DNA of 64,000 bases from Pseudomonas flexibilis (GTDB taxonomy: Bacteria > Pseudomonadota > Gammaproteobacteria > Pseudomonadales > Pseudomonadaceae). Made by a program: the position numbers and the translations under genes. Location of the stretch: positions 54,269 to 118,268 of the forward strand of contig NZ_JRUD01000015.1 of assembly GCF_000802425.1 (NCBI RefSeq), read 5' to 3'. Positions 50,446 to 58,605 of this stretch are shown one piece after another. The notes beneath the pieces were generated by a model. The model saw only the letters and a list, made by a program, of their open reading frames with translations. It searched no databases and was not told the DNA's origin. The first letter of the stretch is position 1. Each line of letters begins with the position of its first letter.

Positions 50446-53400
50446 ATGGCCCACCCCGATTTCACCCTGCACCTTGCCAATGGTGCCGACGACCTGCAGG
50501 TACTCGCCTTCGTCGGACACGAAGGCGTCAGCCAGCCCTACCGCTTCAGCCTGGAGTTGGTCAGCCCCAACCCTGATGTGGATTTCGCGGCGCTGCTGCA
50601 GCAGCCAGCCTTTCTGTGCCTGGATACGGCGCAGGGCAGGGGCATTCACGGCCTGGTGCAACGCATCGAGCAGACGGCGTGCAGCCCGGCGCTGAGTCAC
50701 TATCGACTCGACCTGGGACCCCACCTGCTGCGGCTCGCCCTGCGCCGCAACTGCCGCATCTTCCAGGAGCGCACGGTCCCGCAGATCCTGGAAACGCTGC
50801 TCGACGAGCATGGTATTCCGGCTGATCGCCGGGGCTTCCAGCTGGGCAGCCACTACCCGGCGCGCCAGTACTGCGTGCAGTACGCCGAGACGGACCTCGA
50901 TTTCCTGCAGCGCCTGTGTGCCGAGGAAGGCCTGCACTATCACTTCGAACACAGCACGGATGGCCACCGGCTGGTGTTTGGCGATGATCAGACTGCCTTT
51001 CCCTGCCTCGGCCAGCCGGCCCCCTATGTCCCGGGTTCGGGCCAGGCATGCGGGAAGCCCACCATCCAGGCGTTCTCGGTGCGCCTGGAGTCGCGCACCG
51101 AGACGGTGGCCCTGCGCGATCACGATTTCCTGCAGCCCCGCCTGCACCTGGAAAGCACCGCGCAACGCGGGCAGCGCGAGGACTATCGCTATCCGGGAGG
51201 ATTCCGCGACCGGGATCGCGGGCGCCAACGGGCTCAACGTGCTCTGGAAGCACACCGCCATGATGTCGTGCTGGCCCAGGGCGAAAGCGATCAGCCGCAG
51301 CTGGCCAGCGGTTATTTTCTCGACCTGCAGGAACATCCCCGCCGGGACTGGAACCAGCTGTGGCTGCTCACCGAAATACAACACGAAGGGCGTCAGCCAC
51401 AGGTACTGGAAGCCTATGGCGATGCGGTGCGCGACGGGGCCATTCCGGGCTACCGCAACCGCTTCAAGGCGACACCCTGGGATACCCCGTTCCGCCCCCA
51501 GGCACTTTCCAGGCCGCGACTGCCAGGAGTCCAGAGAGCCGTGGTATGCGGGCCGGTAGGCGAGGAGATTCATTGCGACGCGCTGGGCCGGATCAAGGTG
51601 CAGTTCCACTGGGACCGTGACGGCCAGAACGACGCACACAGCTCCTGCTGGCTGCGGGTCGCATCCGGTTGGGCGGGTGACCGCTACGGCGCCCTGGCTG
51701 TGCCGCGGGTGGGCATGTCGGTACTGGTCAGTTTTCTCGAAGGAGATCTCGACCAGCCACTGGTCACCGGTTGCCTCTACCACGCGGAGCTTCCGGCTCC
51801 TTATCCCCTCCCGGAGCACAAGACTCGCAGCGTGTTCAGAAGCCAGAGCACACCCGGTGGCGAAGGCTTCAACGAGGTACGCATCGATGACCGCAAGGAC
51901 GCGGAGCAGATCTACCTGCACGCGCAACGCGATTGGGAGCAGCACATCGGCCATGACCATCATCTCTACGTGGGCCATGAGCAGCATGAGCATATCGGTG
52001 CCAATTGTCTTCTGGAGGTGCAGGGCGAGGAGCACCGCCTGGTCCATCAGGCTCGCATGACCGAGCTGAAGGCCGATGATCACCTGACCGTGGGCGCCAG
52101 CCAGCATGTGAAGGTCGGCGAAGGCCGGTTCGTCGATGCGGGGCGGGAAATCCATCTGTTCGCGGGCAAGAAGCTGGTTATCGATGCCGACCAGGAAATG
52201 AGCCTCGCCGCCGGGGGCAGCTGGCTGAAACTCGACCCCTCCGGCGTGAGCCTGAGCGGCGTGCAGATTCGCCTCAACTCGGGCGGCAATGCGGGCCACG
52301 GCTCCGGCGCGCAGGTTCTGATGCCGGTGCTGGCGAGCGTTCCAGGGACGGCGCAGCCCAGCAAATCACTGCAGGCCCCCGCTCAACCTCCCGCCTCGCA
52401 GCCTGAGATCGAAGCGCAGGAAGCGCGCTGGGAAGAAGAGGAAGCCGAGTCACTGGAAGAAGAAACCGAAGCGCAGGAAGAGGAGCGGGTGCAACCGGAA
52501 GAAACCGCCGAGCAGCGCATCACGTTGCGCATTGGCGTGTTTTTCGATGGCACTGGAAACAACACAGCAAATTCCGGGTTGACCGAACAATGCCGTCGGG
52601 ATGACCAGACGCTGCTCGATCCAGACACGCTGCAGGGCGCCATCGACTATTGCCGCAGGTTCGGTTTTGACGACCCGGATGAAAACGGCGTGTTTCGTCG
52701 CACGCCGGATAACAGCTACGGCAATGCCCACAGCAATGTGGCTGAACTGTTTCGCTTGTATCAGGACGATGCCAACCGCGCCTTGAGTGCGGGCGAGACC
52801 TCGGCGTGCATCAAGGCGTATCTGGAAGGTATCGGTACAACCAGCGGTGATGCGGACTCACTGATTGGCCAGGGCACCGGGGGCGGGACAACCGGCGTGC
52901 TGGCCAGGGTGCAAGACAGCCCCACGCACATCAGCCGCCAGTTGCGGGACTTGTTGAGAAAAAATCCCGCGCTCCTGGTCGACGCAGTTGAGTTCGACAT
53001 CTTCGGCTTCAGCCGCGGCGGCGCCGCCGCCCGGCATTTCGCCAACGAAGTGCTCAAGGCTGAAAAAGGCGTGCTCGCCGGGCTGCTTAGCCCCCAGACT
53101 GCCGGCTTTGCTCCCGACTTCAGCTGGAACCGGGTACGCCTCAACTTCATCGGCCTGTTCGATACCGTGGCCGCCCTGGTGGCCCCCTTGGAGGGCGATT
53201 TCAGCCCGGCCAACGATGACAATCCGGGACTCAATCTGTATCTGCCCCCCGATTGCGCGCGCAAGGTGGTGCACCTGACCGCCCGTGACGAGAAGCGCTG
53301 GAATTTTGCACTCAACAGCGTTGCGCCAGGTCATCAGGAGATCGAGTTGCCGGGCGCCCATTCGGATATCGGCGGTGGCTATCCGCCGCTGATGACCGAA

Positions 53401-53943
53401 AGGCTGCTGATCGGCAAACCCAGACCCGTATTGCTTTATTGGGGCCGCTCGCCCGAGCAGAGCAAAGCCTGGCAGGAAGCCCTCGCCGAGGCCGAGCAAC
53501 TGGAACTGCAAGGATTGCCGGCCGGCTCCCTGCGCATCGGCACCCGACCGCTGTCGCCCTCGCGCCAGCGCTCGACGGCCAGTTCCGAGCGGCATCTGGT
53601 GCTGTTGGAAGTGAACCGCCAGGTCAGGGGTGAGCTGGCGCGAGTGTATTTGCAGGCCATGCACCAGATCGCCACCGCAAATGACGTCCCACTGGAGCCA
53701 CTGGACCCAGCCGATACCCGCCTTGCGATTTCGGCCGATCTGGGTGCCATTGCTCAAAAACTTCTGGCTGCGGCACAAGGCTCCGCCCTCAACCTGTCGT
53801 TTGAGGAGGAGCGCCACTTGTACGCTCGCTACATCCACCTATCCGCGCATTGGACACCCCTCAAGGGCCTGCTAATCAACAAGCCCGCTCCGAAAGGCCG
53901 CCTGGTTTACGGCAACCAACCTCGGAAGGACCACCCAGCATGA
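50446..53943 (+). CDS. Evolved VgrG with C-terminal DUF2235 (Tle1-like) hydrolase domain
   Basis: A 1165-residue spike protein with a fused toxin. Residues about 5-350 form the gp27-like part and about 370-450 the gp5 OB fold (LGRIKVQFHWDRDG, GMSVLVSFLEGD); about 460-645 form the beta-helical needle. A very acidic linker (about 665-690, rich in Glu) leads to the DUF2235 alpha/beta hydrolase (about 692-1010) beginning LRIGVFFDGTGNN. The likely triad is Ser856 in GFSRGG, Asp906 in LFDTVA and His972 in PGAHSDIGGG, the pattern of Tle1-type phospholipases. The last ~150 residues are helical. ATG 50446 has GGAGGAG upstream; a GTG at 50428 is less likely. Phospholipase activity is inferred. Confidence 0.94.
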   Translation: MAHPDFTLHLANGADDLQVLAFVGHEGVSQPYRFSLELVSPNPDVDFAALLQQPAFLCLDTAQGRGIHGLVQRIEQTACSPALSHYRLDLGPHLLRLALRRNCRIFQERTVPQILETLLDEHGIPADRRGFQLGSHYPARQYCVQYAETDLDFLQRLCAEEGLHYHFEHSTDGHRLVFGDDQTAFPCLGQPAPYVPGSGQACGKPTIQAFSVRLESRTETVALRDHDFLQPRLHLESTAQRGQREDYRYPGGFRDRDRGRQRAQRALEAHRHDVVLAQGESDQPQLASGYFLDLQEHPRRDWNQLWLLTEIQHEGRQPQVLEAYGDAVRDGAIPGYRNRFKATPWDTPFRPQALSRPRLPGVQRAVVCGPVGEEIHCDALGRIKVQFHWDRDGQNDAHSSCWLRVASGWAGDRYGALAVPRVGMSVLVSFLEGDLDQPLVTGCLYHAELPAPYPLPEHKTRSVFRSQSTPGGEGFNEVRIDDRKDAEQIYLHAQRDWEQHIGHDHHLYVGHEQHEHIGANCLLEVQGEEHRLVHQARMTELKADDHLTVGASQHVKVGEGRFVDAGREIHLFAGKKLVIDADQEMSLAAGGSWLKLDPSGVSLSGVQIRLNSGGNAGHGSGAQVLMPVLASVPGTAQPSKSLQAPAQPPASQPEIEAQEARWEEEEAESLEEETEAQEEERVQPEETAEQRITLRIGVFFDGTGNNTANSGLTEQCRRDDQTLLDPDTLQGAIDYCRRFGFDDPDENGVFRRTPDNSYGNAHSNVAELFRLYQDDANRALSAGETSACIKAYLEGIGTTSGDADSLIGQGTGGGTTGVLARVQDSPTHISRQLRDLLRKNPALLVDAVEFDIFGFSRGGAAARHFANEVLKAEKGVLAGLLSPQTAGFAPDFSWNRVRLNFIGLFDTVAALVAPLEGDFSPANDDNPGLNLYLPPDCARKVVHLTARDEKRWNFALNSVAPGHQEIELPGAHSDIGGGYPPLMTERLLIGKPRPVLLYWGRSPEQSKAWQEALAEAEQLELQGLPAGSLRIGTRPLSPSRQRSTASSERHLVLLEVNRQVRGELARVYLQAMHQIATANDVPLEPLDPADTRLAISADLGAIAQKLLAAAQGSALNLSFEEERHLYARYIHLSAHWTPLKGLLINKPAPKGRLVYGNQPRKDHPA

Positions 53944-54590
53944 AACCCCTCTGGCTACTCCTAGCCTGCGTGCTCGCGGGCTGCTCAAACCTGCCCAGCC
54001 GCCCCGATCTTCCCTACGACGCCTGGTTTGTCGGAACTATGGCCCCCGATTACATGGACACCTGGGTGGAGCACATTGATGTGGTCGACCGCCACGGCTG
54101 GGTATACGAGGACGTGTCCGGGGGGGTGAGTTCCATGCGCCGCCCGCCCTTGCTGAACGGCAAGCCCGCTGGGTGGCCCAAACAGGTCGGCCTCGGCTCC
54201 GGCCGCCATATGACCGGCATCGACCTGCCCGAATTGATCTTCGTAACCTGGCAGTCGCTGGTTGAACCCCAGACCTACAACGCCCGCATCCGCATTCCCG
54301 AGTGGGTGCATGAGGAAATGCTCAAGCCGCACCGGGCCTATTGCCAGTTCGATGGCCAGGAGGTCGATGGGCTGTACCGCGACAGCATCACTCTCGGCCT
54401 GGCGCCCGGCGGCATCGTCAAGGCGTGGCTGACCGGCCCCTGCCTGAGCGATATCGAAATCACCCGCTACCAGGCCTCGGTCAGCAAGGTCGGACCTTAC
54501 GGCGGCAAGTCCGGCGGAAAACACCGCCCGCTCAACGAAATTTCCAAAGCCTATATCGAGCGGCACGGAGTGCCCTATGGCTCCTGGTAG
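53940..54590 (+). CDS. DUF2931 lipoprotein, probable immunity protein
   Basis: A 216-residue lipoprotein: the signal LLLACVLAGC places the lipidated Cys at residue 16. The rest (LPYDAWFVGTMAPDYMDTW, SGVSSM, QSLVEPQTYNARI) fits DUF2931, a family found beside T6SS lipase effectors. Its start overlaps the effector stop (ATGA), so the two are translated together. A periplasmic lipoprotein beside a periplasm-acting lipase is the usual layout of a toxin/immunity pair; direct neutralisation is inference. Confidence 0.85.
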   Translation: MKPLWLLLACVLAGCSNLPSRPDLPYDAWFVGTMAPDYMDTWVEHIDVVDRHGWVYEDVSGGVSSMRRPPLLNGKPAGWPKQVGLGSGRHMTGIDLPELIFVTWQSLVEPQTYNARIRIPEWVHEEMLKPHRAYCQFDGQEVDGLYRDSITLGLAPGGIVKAWLTGPCLSDIEITRYQASVSKVGPYGGKSGGKHRPLNEISKAYIERHGVPYGSW

Positions 54591-54617
54591 CCGCTCATCC
54601 ATTCAAGGAGGAATCCC

Positions 54618-54746
54618 ATGTCGATACGCGCACGTTCAATCGTCTGGCTGTTAGCCGTGCTGACCCTCGCCGGCTGCGCCAACCCGCGCTGGAGCGACAG
54701 CGACTACCGCCCGCTGGGCGAACCCCAGGCGGCTCAACGCAAGTAA
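54618..54746 (+). CDS. Small lipoprotein of the T6SS cluster (OrfX-like)
   Basis: Only 42 residues: a signal sequence SIVWLLAVLTLAGC with the lipidated Cys at residue 20, then a short polar tail ending EPQAAQRK. ATG 54618 has AAGGAGGAAT upstream, a strong ribosome site. The P. aeruginosa H2 cluster has a small gene, orfX, in the same place between sfa and fha; equivalence is by position and lipoprotein nature. Function unknown. Confidence 0.75.
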   Translation: MSIRARSIVWLLAVLTLAGCANPRWSDSDYRPLGEPQAAQRK

Positions 54747-54759
54747 GGGAGTGCAAACC

Positions 54760-55920
54760 ATGGAACTGGTTTTCGAAAGGGTCGGGGCCGGGCCGGCCTC
54801 CAGCGCCCGCTTCACCGCGCGCGGCGGCGTGATCGGGCGGGCGGCGGACTGCGACTGGGTGATTGCCGACAGCAAGCGGGTCATCTCGGGGCGACATGCC
54901 CGGGTGACTCACCGGGACGGTGATTATTTCCTCACCGACACCAGCAGCAACGGCATCCGCCTCAAGGACAACGGCGCCAGCCTGATCAAGGGTGTGCCGC
55001 AGAAGATCGAACATGGCGCCATCTTCTGCCTGGGCGATGTGGAGATTCGTGCCCGCCTGGTGCCAGGGATGGAGGAGGACGCGCTGCTGACGAGCGCCAG
55101 CATCATTCCGGACGATGCCTTTCTGGAGCTTGACCCGCTGGCCGGGCTGGACGCCACGGCAGCGGAAACGGCGGCCCATGACCTCGATCTGTCGCTGTCC
55201 CTCGCCGCCAGCGAGGCGCCGCTGCGGGACTACGCCGCCGTGGAGGCGGAAAGCCTGCTGGTGCCGCGGCTGGTGCCGGCGACCGCCGCCACGCCAGCCG
55301 CTACGCCGGCGCCGGTCCGTGCGAGCCGGGATGATTTCTGGCAGCAGCTGGGCGAAGCGCTGGGCATGCCGCTGGAGACGTTCGACGAACCGGCCCGTCA
55401 GGCCGTGGCACTGCAGGCCGCCCGCCTGCTGCGCCAGTGTGTCGGTCAGTTGCAGCAGAGCCTGCGCACCCGCAGCGAGCTCAAGGGCGAACTGCGCCTG
55501 CAACAGACCACCGTGCAGAGCGCCGGCAACAACCCGCTCAAGCACGCGGTCAACAGCGAGGAAGCAATGCAGGCCCTGCTGCGCGCCCCCAAATCCGGCC
55601 AGTTGAAGGGCGAGCAGGCGGTGGCCAACGCCTTCCGTGACCTGCAGGCCCATCAGGTGGCAATGCTGGCCGCCAGCCGCGCCGCGGTGCAGGCCATGTT
55701 CGAGCACTTCGCACCGCAGCGGATCGCCGCGCGCAGCGACCATGAACGCAAGCCCTGGCCGGTCACGGCCGGCAGCCGCTGGCGCGCGTACTGCCACGAG
55801 CATCGCCAACTGGACCAGAACGGCGACTGGGGCCAGCGCCTGTTCGCCCGTGACTTCGCTCAAGCCTATGAAGAACAGGTCCGTCTGATCGCCACCCTGA
55901 ACACCGACTCGCAAGGATGA
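54760..55920 (+). CDS. FHA-domain T6SS protein (TagH/Fha2-like)
   Basis: A 386-residue protein with an N-terminal FHA domain (about residues 5-100: GVIGRAADCDWVI, SGRHARVTH, SSNGIRL), which binds phosphothreonine, then a flexible middle part rich in Ala/Pro, and a conserved C-terminal domain (about 195-350) of T6SS Fha proteins. Together with the kinase and phosphatase at the cluster end it should form the threonine-phosphorylation switch. ATG 54760 has AAGGGAG upstream; GTG 54751 is less likely. It overlaps tssJ. Confidence 0.93.
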   Translation: MELVFERVGAGPASSARFTARGGVIGRAADCDWVIADSKRVISGRHARVTHRDGDYFLTDTSSNGIRLKDNGASLIKGVPQKIEHGAIFCLGDVEIRARLVPGMEEDALLTSASIIPDDAFLELDPLAGLDATAAETAAHDLDLSLSLAASEAPLRDYAAVEAESLLVPRLVPATAATPAATPAPVRASRDDFWQQLGEALGMPLETFDEPARQAVALQAARLLRQCVGQLQQSLRTRSELKGELRLQQTTVQSAGNNPLKHAVNSEEAMQALLRAPKSGQLKGEQAVANAFRDLQAHQVAMLAASRAAVQAMFEHFAPQRIAARSDHERKPWPVTAGSRWRAYCHEHRQLDQNGDWGQRLFARDFAQAYEEQVRLIATLNTDSQG

Positions 55921-55925
55921 TGTCC

Positions 55926-56393
55926 ATGTTTCGCCTCGCTCCCCTGGTCCTGCTCGGCGCCCTGCTGTGCCTGGGCGGCTGCTCCTCGTCGCTGACCAAG
56001 CTGGATATGTTCGCCACCGCGAGCAACAGCCTGAACCCCGATCTCGGCGGCCGGCCGTCGCCGATCGTGGTGCGGCTGATCGAGCTGCGCCATCCGGCGG
56101 CCTTCGAGAACGCGGATTTCTTCGCCCTCTATCAGAACCCGCGCCAGGCGCTGGCGCCGGATTTCGTCACCCAGGAAGAGTTCGAGCTGCGCCCGGGCAG
56201 CTGGCGTGCGCTGAAGGTGCGCGTGCAGCCCGGCAGCCGCTACGTCGGCGTGCTGGCCGCCTATCGCGACCTGCAGGAAACCCGCTGGCGCCAGGTCATT
56301 CCGCTCGAGGAGCAGGCGCTGCACAAGGTGCGCCTGCATCTCGACGACCAGGGCGTGCGGCGCCTGGATACCCCCGAGCCGGAGGACGACTGA
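55926..56393 (+). CDS. tssJ: T6SS outer-membrane lipoprotein TssJ
   Basis: TssJ anchors the T6SS membrane complex to the outer membrane and contacts TssM. The protein is about 155 residues long with a lipobox LGGC, Cys about 19 from this start, and the TssJ fold (PSPIVVRLIELRHPAAFENADFFALY). Three ATGs (55917, 55920, 55926) are in frame; AAGGA at 55912 suits 55926 best. The first two overlap the fha stop. Confidence 0.95.
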   Translation: MFRLAPLVLLGALLCLGGCSSSLTKLDMFATASNSLNPDLGGRPSPIVVRLIELRHPAAFENADFFALYQNPRQALAPDFVTQEEFELRPGSWRALKVRVQPGSRYVGVLAAYRDLQETRWRQVIPLEEQALHKVRLHLDDQGVRRLDTPEPEDD

Positions 56394-56394
56394 C

Positions 56395-57726
56395 ATGGCC
56401 CTGGACAAGGTGATCTGGCAGGAAGGCATGCTGCTCAAGCCGCAGCACTTCCAGCAGAACGACCGCTATCACGACCACCAGCTGAAGAGCCGCACCCAGC
56501 GCCTGGGGCACTATCCGTGGGGTTTCTTCGGCCTGGAGATCGACCGGCAGTTCCTCAACATGGGCAAGCTGGTGCTGAGCCGGGCCAGCGGTCTGCTGCC
56601 CGACGGCACGCTGTTCGACATCGGCCCCGAGCAGCCGCCGCTGGTGCTGGACATCGCGCCGAACACCACCGGCACGCCGGTCTATCTGGCCCTGCCGCTG
56701 GCCACCGGCAATCACATCGAAAGCCGCCGGGCCGAGCAGAAGGACGTGCTGGCGCGTTTCGTCACCCTGGACCGCGACCTGGCCGACTCGAACGCCGGCG
56801 ACAACGGCCTCGGCCAGGTCGGCTGCGGCCAGCCGGATTTCCGCCTGCAGCTGGGCGATCAGCACAACGACGCGCTGTTCGTGAAGCTCAAGGTGTGCCA
56901 GGTACTGGATACCACGCCCGACGGCGTGATCAGCCTGGATGCGGCGTTCATCCCCAGCTTCCTGCACTTCCATGCCAGCGATTACCTGCTGTCCTGCCTC
57001 AAGGAAGTGATCACCATGCTGGCGCACCGGGGCGACACCCTGGCCGAGCGCATCCGCGCCACCGGCAAGGTGGGCGGCGCGGAGGTGGGGGATTTCATGA
57101 TGCTGCAGCTGATCAACCGCTACGAGCCGCTGCTGCGCCATTACCTGGGCGTCGATCAGGTGCATCCTGTGCAGATATACCGGGAACTGCTGTGCCTCTT
57201 CGGCGAGCTGGCGACCTTCTCAGCCGAGAGCAAACGCCCGCGCCTGGAGGGCCGCTACCAGCATGGCGACCAGGGCGCCAGCTTCCATCAGTTGCTGGAC
57301 GCGTTGCGCCAGGTGCTGTCGATGGTGCTCGAGCAGCACGCCATCGAGCTGCCGCTGCAGCAGCGGCAGTACGGCATTCAGGTGACGCCGCTGCACGATG
57401 CCAGCCTGCTGGACAGCGCGGTGTTCGTGCTGGCCGCCAGCGCCGAGTGCGATTCGGAGTCGCTGCGCACGCGCCTGCCGGCGCATCTGAAGATCGGCCC
57501 GGTCGAGCACATCCGCCAACTGGTCAACCTGCACCTGCCGGGCATCCGCCTGCGTCCGCTGCCGGTGGCGCCACGGCAGATCCCCTTCCATGCCGGCAAG
57601 ACCTACTTCGCGCTGGAGCTGACCCCCGACGAGCAGGAGCAGATGAAGCGTTCGGGCGGCTTCGCGCTGCATGCGTCCGGTGAATTCACCGGGCTGGAAC
57701 TGAAATTCTGGGCGATCAGGGATTGA
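56395..57726 (+). CDS. tssK: T6SS baseplate-to-membrane connector TssK
   Basis: TssK trimers link the baseplate to TssL/TssM. The 443 residues start DKVIWQEGMLLKPQHFQQNDRYH, the family signature, and contain LKEVITMLAHRGDTLAERIR and the C-terminal LPGIRLRPLPVAPRQIPFHAGKTYF. It begins 1 bp after the tssJ stop and overlaps the tssL region. Confidence 0.98.
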   Translation: MALDKVIWQEGMLLKPQHFQQNDRYHDHQLKSRTQRLGHYPWGFFGLEIDRQFLNMGKLVLSRASGLLPDGTLFDIGPEQPPLVLDIAPNTTGTPVYLALPLATGNHIESRRAEQKDVLARFVTLDRDLADSNAGDNGLGQVGCGQPDFRLQLGDQHNDALFVKLKVCQVLDTTPDGVISLDAAFIPSFLHFHASDYLLSCLKEVITMLAHRGDTLAERIRATGKVGGAEVGDFMMLQLINRYEPLLRHYLGVDQVHPVQIYRELLCLFGELATFSAESKRPRLEGRYQHGDQGASFHQLLDALRQVLSMVLEQHAIELPLQQRQYGIQVTPLHDASLLDSAVFVLAASAECDSESLRTRLPAHLKIGPVEHIRQLVNLHLPGIRLRPLPVAPRQIPFHAGKTYFALELTPDEQEQMKRSGGFALHASGEFTGLELKFWAIRD

Positions 57727-57731
57727 GAGAG

Positions 57732-58604
57732 ATGGATTACACAGCGAGCGGCAGGACGGTCGTGCTCAGCCACAACGGCCAGCCGCCGGCGGCGGACAGC
57801 CTGCTGAGCGACGCCGGGGCCACCCCCAGGTACGACGAGCTGGAGGCGCGCATGGTCTTCGCCGCGCGCGTGCGGCCGGCCGAGTCCTTCAGCGTCAGCC
57901 TCAACCCGCTGGTGGCGGCGGCCGCGCCGCTGCTGTCCGAGGCAGTACGTATCAGAAGCAATCCGCACGGCGAAGACCTGCACGCGCTGCAGGCGCAACT
58001 GGGCGCCGCCATCCGCCAGTTCGAGTACCGCGCCCTGCAGGACGGCGTGGAAAGCGCGCAGGTGATGGCGGCCCGCTACGTACTGTGCAGCGTACTGGAC
58101 GAAGCCGTGGTGACCACGCCCTGGGGCGTGGCCGGCGAGTGGTCGCAGTTGAGCCTGCTGAGCGGCTTTCACAACGAGACCTTCGGCGGTGAGAAGGTCT
58201 TCCAGCTGCTCGAACGCCTGGCGCGCAACCCGGTCAAGCACCTGGCCATGCTCGAACTGCTGTACCTGTGCCTGGCGCTGGGCTTCGAGGGCCGCTATCG
58301 CGTGCTGCCGCGCGGCATGCTCGAGCTGGAGGCGGTACGCGACGGGCTGTACCGGCAGATTCGCCAGCTGCACGGCGATGTGCCGCGCGAGCTTTCGCCG
58401 CACTGGGAGGGACTGACGGGCGGCCAGCGGCGGCCGCTGTTCAACGTGCCGGCCTGGAAGGTGGCGCTGGCCGCCGTGGCCTGCCTGGGCGTGCTGTATG
58501 TGAGCTTCGCCTGGGCGCTGGGGGCGCAGCGCGACCACGCGCTGCAGCCCTACCTGGGCACGGACGCGGCAATTGAGTTTTCCACGCAGTCAGGGATGAA
58601 GTGA
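57732..58604 (+). CDS. tssL: T6SS inner-membrane protein TssL (DotU/IcmH-like)
   Basis: TssL forms the inner-membrane complex with TssM. The 290 residues hold a cytoplasmic DotU domain (LNPLVAAAAPLLSEAV, MAARYVLCSVLDEAV, FHNETFGGEKVFQLLERL) and one C-terminal TM helix (about residues 240-260). There is no OmpA-type peptidoglycan-binding extension. ATG 57732 follows GAGAGAG; a TTG at 57723 is less likely. Confidence 0.96.
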   Translation: MDYTASGRTVVLSHNGQPPAADSLLSDAGATPRYDELEARMVFAARVRPAESFSVSLNPLVAAAAPLLSEAVRIRSNPHGEDLHALQAQLGAAIRQFEYRALQDGVESAQVMAARYVLCSVLDEAVVTTPWGVAGEWSQLSLLSGFHNETFGGEKVFQLLERLARNPVKHLAMLELLYLCLALGFEGRYRVLPRGMLELEAVRDGLYRQIRQLHGDVPRELSPHWEGLTGGQRRPLFNVPAWKVALAAVACLGVLYVSFAWALGAQRDHALQPYLGTDAAIEFSTQSGMK

Positions 58605-58605
58605 C

